Source: JAIEPW01 sp964471915
GTDB lineage: Bacteria > Acidobacteriota > Terriglobia > Bryobacterales > Bryobacteraceae
DNA: 64,000 nucleotides
NCBI GenBank assembly: GCA_964471915.1
Contig: CAYYID010000003.1
Location: forward strand, 62,001 to 126,000
Reading direction: 5' to 3'
Shown here: positions 54,301 through 61,055 of the stretch, piece by piece
Position numbering within the stretch: the stretch's first letter is position 1
Layout of the letters: every line of letters starts with the position of its first letter
Made by a program: the position numbers and the translations under genes
Notes under the pieces: generated by a model
The model's input: the letters and a program-made list of their open reading frames with translations, nothing else
Told to the model about the DNA's origin: nothing
Database searches by the model: none

Positions 54301-55517
54301 ACCAGCTCCCGGCAGGCCGCCAGCGCCCGCGAGTCGCGTTCTTCACGGACTCCTACCACGAAGTGAACGGTGTGGCGCTCACCAGCCGGCAATTTGACGC
54401 CTTTGCCCGCCGCCACGACATTCCGTTTCTGAACGTCCACGTCGGACCGGAGACGCACTTCGCTCGCGCGGGCAACGTCGGCACGCTTGAGCTGCAACGC
54501 GGCCCCTGGAAGTTCAAGGTCGAGCGCGACATGTCCTTCGACCTGAACCTGCTCCGCCATCGCCGGCTCGCCGCCCAGACCGTCCGGGACTTCGGCGCGG
54601 ACCTGATTCACATCACCGGCCCCAGCGACTGCGGCATCCTCGGCGCGTACACCGCGGGCGCGCTCGGCCTGCCGCTGGTCGCCAGCTGGCACACGAATCT
54701 CCACGAGTTCGCCGGCCGGCGTCTCGAGAAGCTGCTCGCCTGGACCCCGCGGGCCGTGCACGAATCCATCGGCGCCGCCGCCGAGTCGATTAGCCTTAGC
54801 CTCTGCGCCTGGTATTACCGCCGCGCGCGCGTCATCCTCGCCCCGAACCGCGAATTGATGGACCTGATGCACCGGCTCACCGGCCGCCCGGTCTTCGGCA
54901 TGCGCCGCGGCGTGGAAACCCACGTCTTCTCGCCCGAATACCGCCAGCGCACCGACGATGCGTTCGTCATGGGCTTTGTCGGCCGGGTGACGCCCGAAAA
55001 AAGCGTCCGCTTCCTCAAGCAGATCGAGGATCACCTGCTCGCGACCGGACACCGGAACTTCCGCTTCCTCATCGTCGGCGACGGCAGTGAACTCCCTTGG
55101 CTCCGCGAGAACCTCCGCCACGCCGAATTCCCCGGCGTGCTCAAGGGCGAGGCGCTCTCCCGCGCCTACGCCGACATGGACCTGTTCGTCTTCCCGTCGC
55201 ACACCGACACCTTCGGCAACGTCGTGCAGGAAGCCATGGCCTCCGGCGTCCCGAGCATCGTCACGGCTTCCGGCGGACCCAAGTTCCTGGTCACCTCGGG
55301 CGAAACCGGCTTCGTCGCCGCCGACGAGGCGAGCTTCCTCCGGCTCGTCACCGAGATGCTGGACGACCGCGACCTCCACGAGCGCATGTGCCGGCTCAGC
55401 CGGGAGCACGCGCTGGCGCTTTCCTGGGACGGCGTCTTCGAAGAGGTATTTCAGGCCTACCAGCACGCGCTCACCCCGCCGCGCTCGGCGCCCGCGCTGG
55501 CTCCCGTCCGCACCTGA
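54297..55517 (+). CDS. Glycosyltransferase family 4 protein
   Basis: 406 residues of GT-B fold. The N-terminal part begins RVAFFTDSYHEVNGVALTSR, typical of MgtA/PimB-like diacylglycerol or phospholipid mannosyl-/glucosyltransferases, with LVASWHTNLHEFAGRR. The C-terminal half has MGFVGRVTPEKSVRFL, FLIVGDGSELPWL and the donor-binding FPSHTDTFGNVVQEAMASG (EX7E-like). A glycolipid or polysaccharide product is likely. It overlaps the PHP gene by four bases. Confidence 0.9.
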   Translation: MNQLPAGRQRPRVAFFTDSYHEVNGVALTSRQFDAFARRHDIPFLNVHVGPETHFARAGNVGTLELQRGPWKFKVERDMSFDLNLLRHRRLAAQTVRDFGADLIHITGPSDCGILGAYTAGALGLPLVASWHTNLHEFAGRRLEKLLAWTPRAVHESIGAAAESISLSLCAWYYRRARVILAPNRELMDLMHRLTGRPVFGMRRGVETHVFSPEYRQRTDDAFVMGFVGRVTPEKSVRFLKQIEDHLLATGHRNFRFLIVGDGSELPWLRENLRHAEFPGVLKGEALSRAYADMDLFVFPSHTDTFGNVVQEAMASGVPSIVTASGGPKFLVTSGETGFVAADEASFLRLVTEMLDDRDLHERMCRLSREHALALSWDGVFEEVFQAYQHALTPPRSAPALAPVRT

Positions 55518-55554
55518 ACGCCGCGCCCCGCCGCGTGTGCCAAACTGTTGGGTT

Positions 55555-56370
55555 ATGCCTTCCGTCTTTCGCGACCGGCTGCTGGCCGGCAAGTCCACGT
55601 TCGTCACCGGGGGATCCAGCGGCATCTGCCTGCGCATCGCTGAACGCTTCGCCGAGCACGGCGCCAGCATCGCCATCCTGGGCCGCAAGCCCGACAAGCT
55701 CGAAAAAGCCGCCGCGGCTCTCTCCCGCTTCGGTGGTCCGGTCCTGACGCATGCCGCCGACGTGCGCGATTACGCCGCCGTCGAGGAAGCGTTCCGCCAG
55801 ACCCACGCCGCCTGGGGACCCGTGGATATTGTCATCGCCGGCGCGGCCGGCAACTTCCCCGCGGCGGCCGCGCAGCTTTCGGCCAACGGCTTCAAATCCG
55901 TAGTGGACATCGACCTCATCGGAACGTTCCACGCCTGCCGCGCTTCGTACTCGTTCCTCCGCAAGCCCGGCGCCTCGCTGATCGCCATCTCCGCCAGCCA
56001 CGCCTGGCAGCCCATTCCCTTCCAGGCCCACGTCTGCGCCGGCAAAGCCGGCGTCGACCTGCTGCTCAAGACGCTCGCCATCGAGTGGGGTCCCGAAGGC
56101 GTCCGCTGCAACATTCTGACCCCCGGCCCCACCGACGAAACGGAAGGCATGTCGCGGCTCACGCCCACCGCCGCCGCGCGCGAGCAGCTGGAGGCCAACG
56201 TCCCGCTCCGCCGCTACGGCACCAAGGACGAACTCGCCGATCTCGCGCTGTTCCTCTGCTCCGACGCGGCCGCCTATATCACCGGCGGCGTCTTCGTGTG
56301 CGACGGCGGCAGCTCCCTGGCCCGCTCCTCCGGCCACCTCACCATCGCCGCCGAGCACGCCCAGCGATGA
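55555..56370 (+). CDS. SDR oxidoreductase of the 2,4-dienoyl-CoA reductase type
   Basis: 271 residues from the ATG at 55555. Rossmann start VTGGSSGICLRIAE, ADVRDYAAVEEAF, IAGAAGNFPA and ISASHAWQ. The classical YxxxK is changed: the Lys is kept in HVCAGKAG, but the residue four before it is Val rather than Tyr. PGPTDETEGMSRL and this altered site match the DECR/PECR branch, which reduces unsaturated acyl-CoAs with NADPH. The acyl substrate is not known. It overlaps the APC permease gene by ATGA. Confidence 0.85.
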   Translation: MPSVFRDRLLAGKSTFVTGGSSGICLRIAERFAEHGASIAILGRKPDKLEKAAAALSRFGGPVLTHAADVRDYAAVEEAFRQTHAAWGPVDIVIAGAAGNFPAAAAQLSANGFKSVVDIDLIGTFHACRASYSFLRKPGASLIAISASHAWQPIPFQAHVCAGKAGVDLLLKTLAIEWGPEGVRCNILTPGPTDETEGMSRLTPTAAAREQLEANVPLRRYGTKDELADLALFLCSDAAAYITGGVFVCDGGSSLARSSGHLTIAAEHAQR

Positions 56371-57764
56371 CCCAGAAACCCGCACTCGTCCGCCAGTTGG
56401 GCCTCTGGAGCGCCACCGCGCTCGTCGTGTCCAACATGATCGGCACCGGCATCTTCACCAGCACCGGCTTCAACGCGGGCGACCTCGGCAGCGCCTCCTG
56501 GATCCTGGCGCTGTGGCTGGTCGGCGCGCTCTGCGCCCTCATCGGCGCGTTCTGCTACTCCGAACTCGGCGTCAACCTGCCCAGCTCCGGCGGCGAGTAC
56601 GTCTACCTCACCCGCGCCTTCGGGCCCACCTGGGGCTTCCTCTCCGGCTGGATCTCGTTCTTCGCCGGCTTCTCCGCTCCCATCGCGTTCGCCGCGCTCG
56701 CCTTCGCCGACTACCTCGGCTACTTCTTTCCGGCCGTGCGCCAGGAGAACGCTCCCGTGCTGTTCGGCTCCGGCGATTGGACCTTCCGCTTCGGCGGCGC
56801 GCAGCTCGCCGCCTGCCTGCTGGTCCTGGTGTTCACCGCCCTCAACTGCGCCGGCGTGCAACGCACCGCGCGCGTCCAGAACTTCCTCACCGTGCTGAAG
56901 GTCGGCACCCTGACCACGTTCATCTTCCTGGGCTTCGCCTTCGGCAAGGGCGACTGGCAGCACTTCTCCGAACCCGCCGTGCGCTGGACCTCCACGCCCC
57001 TCGCCGCGCAGTTCGCCATCAGCCTCTTCTGGACCTACGTTGCTTATTCGGGCTGGAACGCGGCCACCTATGTCGCCGAGGAGCTCGAACAGCCCGCCCG
57101 CACGCTGCCGCTCGCCCTGGCCGCGGGCACCGCCTTGGTGGCGACGCTCTACATCGGGCTGAACGCCCTCTTCATGTACTCGACGCCGCTCGAGAAGCTG
57201 AAGGGCGTGGTCGCGGTCGGGTCCCTTTCCGCCTCCAACCTCTTCGGCAGCGAGGTCGGCGGCATCTTCGCCGCGCTCATGGCCGTGTCGTTGATGTCCA
57301 CCGTGAACGCGATGGTCACCATCGGTCCCCGCGTGTATTACGCGATGGCGCAGAACGGCGCGTTCCTTGCTTCCGCCGCCAAGGTCCATCCGCGCTGGCA
57401 TACGCCGGTCGGCGCTATCGTCGCGCAGGCGGTGTGCACCATGCTCATGACGCTGACGCCCTTTCCGCAACTCGCGGTCTATATCGGCTTTTCGCTGAAC
57501 TTCTTCGCCGTGATGAGCGTCGCGTCGTTGTTCATCTTCCGCCGGGATCCGAACTGGCGCCGCCTGCCCATCGTCAGCTTCCTGTGGCCGCTGATGCCGT
57601 CGCTGTTCATCCTCATCGGCGGGTGGATGATCTACCAGGGCATCGAAAAGCGGCCCGCCATCAGCGCCGTTTCGATCGCCACGATGATCGCCGGAGCCCT
57701 CGTCTACCGCTTCCGCGTCCGCGGACCAAAGTCCCCCGAACCAGGATCGCCAGCAAAGCCGTAA
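56367..57764 (+). CDS. APC family amino acid permease
   Basis: 465 residues from the ATG at 56367, with 12 predicted membrane helices. SATALVVSNMIGTGIFTSTGF is the family's first helix with the unwound GTGIF substrate site. Also typical are YSELGVNLPSSGGEYVYLTRAFGP and WTYVAYSGWNAATYVAEEL. It resembles LAT/CAT-type exchangers. The last ~14 codons run next to REP-like repeat DNA. Confidence 0.9.
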   Translation: MTQKPALVRQLGLWSATALVVSNMIGTGIFTSTGFNAGDLGSASWILALWLVGALCALIGAFCYSELGVNLPSSGGEYVYLTRAFGPTWGFLSGWISFFAGFSAPIAFAALAFADYLGYFFPAVRQENAPVLFGSGDWTFRFGGAQLAACLLVLVFTALNCAGVQRTARVQNFLTVLKVGTLTTFIFLGFAFGKGDWQHFSEPAVRWTSTPLAAQFAISLFWTYVAYSGWNAATYVAEELEQPARTLPLALAAGTALVATLYIGLNALFMYSTPLEKLKGVVAVGSLSASNLFGSEVGGIFAALMAVSLMSTVNAMVTIGPRVYYAMAQNGAFLASAAKVHPRWHTPVGAIVAQAVCTMLMTLTPFPQLAVYIGFSLNFFAVMSVASLFIFRRDPNWRRLPIVSFLWPLMPSLFILIGGWMIYQGIEKRPAISAVSIATMIAGALVYRFRVRGPKSPEPGSPAKP

Positions 57765-57798
57765 GCTCCCGCCGGTAGCCGGGGGGCAAAGTCCGCAG
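57765..57798. repeat. REP-like palindrome after the permease gene
   Basis: CCCGCCGGTAGCCGGGGGG is a hairpin-forming core almost identical to the REPIN arm at 9050-9077. It is followed by GGGGGGCAAAGTCCGCA (57781-57797), which fits the shared motif GGGGGNCAAARTCCGCA. It lies in the 59-base gap between two convergent genes. Confidence 0.55.
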
Positions 57799-57823
57799 CC
57801 CCGCGCCCGGTCACAACCCCGCA

Positions 57824-58654
57824 CTATTCGTGTTCCCACTCCCCGCGCTCGAGCACCAGGCAGGCCGCCCCGGCGATCCCGACATCCGCGCCGAGCGCCG
57901 CCGGTACGATCGGCGTCCGGTCCGCGAATGGATTCACGGTCCGCCGCGGCGTCATTTCGCGGAGCCGCACAAACAGCCGCTCGCCGAGGTTCGTCACCCC
58001 GCCTCCGATGACAATGCGATCCGGATCCAGCACCGAAATCAAGCCGCCGAGCCACGCGCCCAGCCGCGCCGTGAACTCGTCGAAGTCGTAGCCGCCCGCG
58101 ATCGCGTTCCCTGAGCACAGGATCTCGATACAGCCCGGCGCGCCGCACCCGCACACCACCGGACTCCGGTAGTCCACCGTGACGTGCCCCACCTCGCCCG
58201 CCAGTCCGTTCTTGCCGTAGTAAATGCGGCCATCGAGGATAATGCCCGCGCCGATGCCCGTCGACAGCGTCACGTACAGCAGCGACGCGCAGCCCGCGCC
58301 CGCCCCGAAGCGATGCTCTGCCAGTCCCGCCGCATTCGCGTCGTTATCCACCCGCACCCGGACCCCGAAGCGCTGCGCCAGCAAATCGCGCAGCGCGATG
58401 TCGCGCCAGCCCGGCCAGCCCGGCGGGTTCAGGACCACGCCCCGGCGGGGATCGAGCGGGCCCGGGGCGCACACGCCAATCGCCTGCACCGCCGGATCCC
58501 AGTGCGCTTCAATGGCCGCGCAAACCTGCGCGAACGACACCGCGAAACCCTCCGCCGAGCGCGCCGGCGTCAGCGACCGCGCCAGAATGCGCCCCGCCGC
58601 GTCCACCTGTCCCGCTGCGATCTTCGTCCGTCCGATATCGATGCCGAGAACCAT
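57824..58654 (-). CDS. ROK family sugar kinase
   Basis: 276 residues from the ATG at 58654. VLGIDIGRTKIAAGQVD is the phosphate-1 motif, VDNDANAAGLAEHRFGAG the ROK signature with the catalytic Asp, and GEVGHVTVD plus CGCGAPGCIE the zinc-binding HX9CXCXXC set. It lacks an N-terminal DNA-binding domain, so it is an enzyme such as glucokinase or N-acetylglucosamine kinase, not a repressor. It is divergent from the nuclease-fusion gene by 36 bases. Gluconate is not a known ROK substrate, so I do not link it to the hexuronate operon. Confidence 0.9.
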   Translation of the reverse strand: MVLGIDIGRTKIAAGQVDAAGRILARSLTPARSAEGFAVSFAQVCAAIEAHWDPAVQAIGVCAPGPLDPRRGVVLNPPGWPGWRDIALRDLLAQRFGVRVRVDNDANAAGLAEHRFGAGAGCASLLYVTLSTGIGAGIILDGRIYYGKNGLAGEVGHVTVDYRSPVVCGCGAPGCIEILCSGNAIAGGYDFDEFTARLGAWLGGLISVLDPDRIVIGGGVTNLGERLFVRLREMTPRRTVNPFADRTPIVPAALGADVGIAGAACLVLERGEWEHE

Positions 58655-58690
58655 TGCTATGCTGATGGACGAGCATCGCATAAAACGCGC

Positions 58691-59632
58691 ATGGCATTGC
58701 TGATCCTCAACGGCGCGCCGGGGTGCCGGACCGAAGAAGTGGCGCACGCGGCCGCGCGGCGGCTGGATTGGGAGCTGTTCACCGAGCCGCGGCTGGAGCG
58801 CCGCATCGCCGAGAGCTTCGCGATCCCCGATCCCGCGCCGCCCAAAGCCTGGCCCGGGATGGCGACCGCGATACTGGCCCAGGCGGCCGCGGCGCGGCCC
58901 GTGCTGGTCGCCGCGTCCGGCGCTCTGCGCCTGTTTCCGCACCTCGCGCAAGTGCTGCGCGTGGCGATCGCCGCGCCCGACAATCGCCGCGCCGGCAACC
59001 TGATGCTCGATGAGCGCGTGGACCTCCAGGCCGCCCGCGCCCGCCTCCAGGAACTCGACCGCCGGGACCGCGAGAAGCAGCGCGGCCGCTTTGGCCGCGC
59101 GCCGGTGCCGGAGCCCGACCTCACCTTGCACGCGCACCGCCTGGACGCCGAACAGATGGCCGCGGTGATCGCTGCCGCCGTGGACGCGCGTCACCTGCGC
59201 GAGCCCCTGCCCGCCGCCACCGAAGCGCAGATCCGCTTTCAGGCGCGGCTGGAACTGCTCGCCCATGGCGTCACTCCCGCCGGACCGGCCGAAAGTCCCC
59301 GCGGCCCCGGACCCGCGCATCCCAGCGAAGAGCTGTTCGCCAACCTGCTCGACTTCTACGGCATCCCCTGGGAGTTCGAGCCGCGCAGCTTTCCGCTCCA
59401 ATGGGACGCCGCCGGCCGCGTCACCGAAGCCTTCACGCCCGACTTCTACCTGCCCGAATTCGACCTCTACATCGAACTCACCACCATGAAGCAGGCTCTG
59501 GTCACCCGCAAGAACCGCAAGGTCAAGCGGCTGAAGTCCATCTACCCGCACATCCGCATTCAGGTCTTCTACCAGAAGGACCTGCAGGATCTGGTGACCA
59601 AGTACGGCCTGCAGGAGCTGGCAGCCAAGTGA
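58691..59632 (+). CDS. Fusion of a degenerate cytidylate-kinase-like domain with a PD-(D/E)XK nuclease-like domain
   Basis: 313 residues from the ATG at 58691. Residues 1-170 resemble the cytidylate kinase 2 family, but the P-loop reads NGAPGCRTEEVA, with Arg in place of the Walker Lys. The later part holds LQELDRRDREKQRGRFG, a lid-like segment. Residues ~215-313 form a restriction-endonuclease-like domain: EELFANLLDFYGIPWEFEP, TPDFYLPEFDLYIELTT (Asp and Glu of the PD-ExK core) and KNRKVKRLKSIYP (conserved Lys). The nuclease-like domain alone is often encoded next to hpt. The kinase half is probably inactive; the nuclease half has its key acids. The overall function is unknown. Confidence 0.78.
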   Translation: MALLILNGAPGCRTEEVAHAAARRLDWELFTEPRLERRIAESFAIPDPAPPKAWPGMATAILAQAAAARPVLVAASGALRLFPHLAQVLRVAIAAPDNRRAGNLMLDERVDLQAARARLQELDRRDREKQRGRFGRAPVPEPDLTLHAHRLDAEQMAAVIAAAVDARHLREPLPAATEAQIRFQARLELLAHGVTPAGPAESPRGPGPAHPSEELFANLLDFYGIPWEFEPRSFPLQWDAAGRVTEAFTPDFYLPEFDLYIELTTMKQALVTRKNRKVKRLKSIYPHIRIQVFYQKDLQDLVTKYGLQELAAK

Positions 59633-60156
59633 CCGAACCTCCCATCGACCGCGTGCTGTTCACCGAGGAGCAGATCGCCGCGCGCATCCGCGAAGTGGCG
59701 GCGGAGATCTCCGCGCGCTACGCGGAGCGCCCGCTGAAGCTGGTCGGCGTGCTGAAGGGATCGGTGTTCTTCCTCACCGCGCTGGCGCGGGAGCTGACCG
59801 TGCCGGTGAAAGTCGATTTCCTCGCCATCTCGAGCTTCGGCAACCAGGGCGGCGGCCCCGGCTTCGTGCGCATCGAAAAGGACCTGGATCAGCCCGTGGA
59901 GGGCGAGGACGTGCTGCTGGTGGAGGACATCGTGGACACCGGGTTCACGACTCGCTACCTGCTGCGGACGCTGGCCGGGCGGGGGCCGAACTCGCTGGCG
60001 CTGTGCACGCTGCTCGACCGGCGGGTGCGGCGCATCGTCGACGTCGCGGTGGACTTCCGGTGCTTCGAGATTCCCGACCGCTTCGTGGTCGGCTGGGGGC
60101 TGGATTACCAGCAGCTCTACCGCAACCTCAAGTACATTGCGGCGCTGAAGCTGTAA
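59629..60156 (+). CDS. hpt: Hypoxanthine(-guanine) phosphoribosyltransferase
   Basis: 175 residues from the GTG at 59629, overlapping the previous stop as GTGA. It salvages hypoxanthine and guanine with PRPP. LVGVLKGSVFFLTALAREL, VDFLAISSFGNQGG (with shortened flexible loop), VLLVEDIVDTGFTTRYLL (PRPP motif) and PDRFVVGWGLDY are all family hallmarks. It is translationally coupled to the nuclease-like fusion. Confidence 0.93.
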   Translation: MTEPPIDRVLFTEEQIAARIREVAAEISARYAERPLKLVGVLKGSVFFLTALARELTVPVKVDFLAISSFGNQGGGPGFVRIEKDLDQPVEGEDVLLVEDIVDTGFTTRYLLRTLAGRGPNSLALCTLLDRRVRRIVDVAVDFRCFEIPDRFVVGWGLDYQQLYRNLKYIAALKL

Positions 60157-60159
60157 TGG

Positions 60160-60297
60160 CTACTTGCGCGCGCCGCGCTGCGGGCTCTTCACGCGCGACT
60201 GGCGCAGTTTCTTCTCCTTGCGCTTCGGCTTGGAGATGATGAAGGTGCCGCTGCCGAGGTACTCGGCGGAATAGAGCTTGTCGTTCTGGGTCGCCAT
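60160..60297 (-). CDS. Small basic protein (45 residues)
   Basis: ATG at 60297, stop at 60160. The N-terminus (MATQNDKLYSAEYLGSGTFI) is followed by a very basic tail (KPKRKEKKLRQSRVKS and RGARK). The charge resembles small ribosome- or nucleic-acid-associated proteins, but no family is recognised. It fills the gap between hpt and the thioredoxin-fold gene on the opposite strand. The clean start, sensible length and codon use of this stretch support coding. Confidence 0.5.
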   Translation of the reverse strand: MATQNDKLYSAEYLGSGTFIISKPKRKEKKLRQSRVKSPQRGARK

Positions 60298-60353
60298 GGT
60301 GAAACTTTTAGTGTACCGCAACCGCGCACCCGGTACGTTACACTGAAGTGAGT

Positions 60354-60905
60354 ATGCGCTTCCTGGCTTCTTTCCTCATGGTTTCGGCCGTTTCGCTGTT
60401 CGCGGCGAATCCGGTGCCGCGCAAGTCCGGCGAGTTTGTCATCAAGATGACCGACGGCAAGGAGATGCTGCTGTCGAGCACCAAGGGTAAGGTGGTGGCC
60501 GTGGAGTTCCTCTTCACCACGTGCCCGCACTGCCAGGATTCGGCCCGCCTGTTGACGCGCCTGCAGACGGAGCTGGGGCCCAAGGGCTTTCAGCCGGTCG
60601 GCGTCGCGGTGAACCCGATGGCCGGCATGCTGGTTCCGGATTTCGTGAAGACCTATGGCGTCAAGTTCCCGGTGGGCTTCGCCGACAGCAACGACATGCT
60701 GAAATACATGGGCATCAGCCCGATGATGCGGTGGGTGGTGCCGCAAATGGTGCTGATCGATCGCACGGGAACGATCCGGTATCAGACGCCGGTGGAAGGC
60801 GATCCGCAACTCGGCCTGGAGTCGTACCTGCGCGGCAAGATCATGGAACTGCTGAACGAAAAGCCGGCCGCGGCCGCTCCGGCGCCCAAGAAGAAGGCCT
60901 CGTAG
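60354..60905 (+). CDS. Thioredoxin-fold protein (TlpA/AhpC-TSA-like), exported
   Basis: 183 residues from the ATG at 60354; a GTG at 60348 would add two residues. A signal peptide (RFLASFLMVSAVSLFAANP) precedes a redoxin fold with VEFLFTTCPHCQDSARLL. The CPHC pair is a DsbA/TlpA-like redox site. GVAVNPMAGMLVPDFVKTYGVKFPVGF and VPQMVLIDRTGTIRYQ complete the fold. The tail is Ala/Pro/Lys-rich. A periplasmic disulfide reductase or thiol peroxidase role is likely. Confidence 0.88.
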   Translation: MRFLASFLMVSAVSLFAANPVPRKSGEFVIKMTDGKEMLLSSTKGKVVAVEFLFTTCPHCQDSARLLTRLQTELGPKGFQPVGVAVNPMAGMLVPDFVKTYGVKFPVGFADSNDMLKYMGISPMMRWVVPQMVLIDRTGTIRYQTPVEGDPQLGLESYLRGKIMELLNEKPAAAAPAPKKKAS

Positions 60906-60907
60906 GG

Positions 60908-60913
60908 TATACT
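60908..60913 (+). promoter_or_regulatory. Candidate -10 element of tRNA-Arg
   Basis: TATACT lies 13 bases before the mature 5' end of the tRNA and just after the stop codon of the thioredoxin-fold gene. No clear -35 is seen. Confidence 0.4.
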
Positions 60914-60926
60914 TGAGCTAGTCCGT

Positions 60927-61004
60927 GCGCCCGTAGCTCAGCCCGGATAGAGCGTTTGCCTCCGGAGCAAAAGGTCAGAGGTTCGAATCCTCTCGGGCGT
61001 ACCA
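60927..61004 (+). tRNA. tRNA-Arg (anticodon CCG)
   Basis: All four arms fold: acceptor GCGCCCG/CGGGCGT (first pair G-U), D arm GCTC...GAGC, anticodon arm TTTGC-CTCCGGA-GCAAA with anticodon CCG, and T arm AGAGG-TTCGAAT-CCTCT. The CCA end is encoded. It reads the CGG arginine codon. Confidence 0.95.
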
Positions 61005-61020
61005 AGAAAATCAGCGACTT

Positions 61021-61055
61021 ACGGCTCACTGCGAAGTGAGCCGTTTCGCTTTTTA
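61021..61055 (+). terminator. Intrinsic terminator after tRNA-Arg
   Basis: ACGGCTCACT (61021-61030) and AGTGAGCCGT (61035-61044) form a perfect 10-base-pair stem with a GCGA loop, followed by TTCGCTTTTT. The minus-strand gene ends at 61053, so the same hairpin, followed on that strand by a weaker T-rich stretch, may serve both directions. Confidence 0.85.

Noticed and set aside
57824..58654. ROK protein as the kinase for the hexuronate pathway
   Set aside because: It is far from the operon, and ROK kinases act on hexoses and amino sugars, not aldonates or 2-keto-3-deoxygluconate as a rule.
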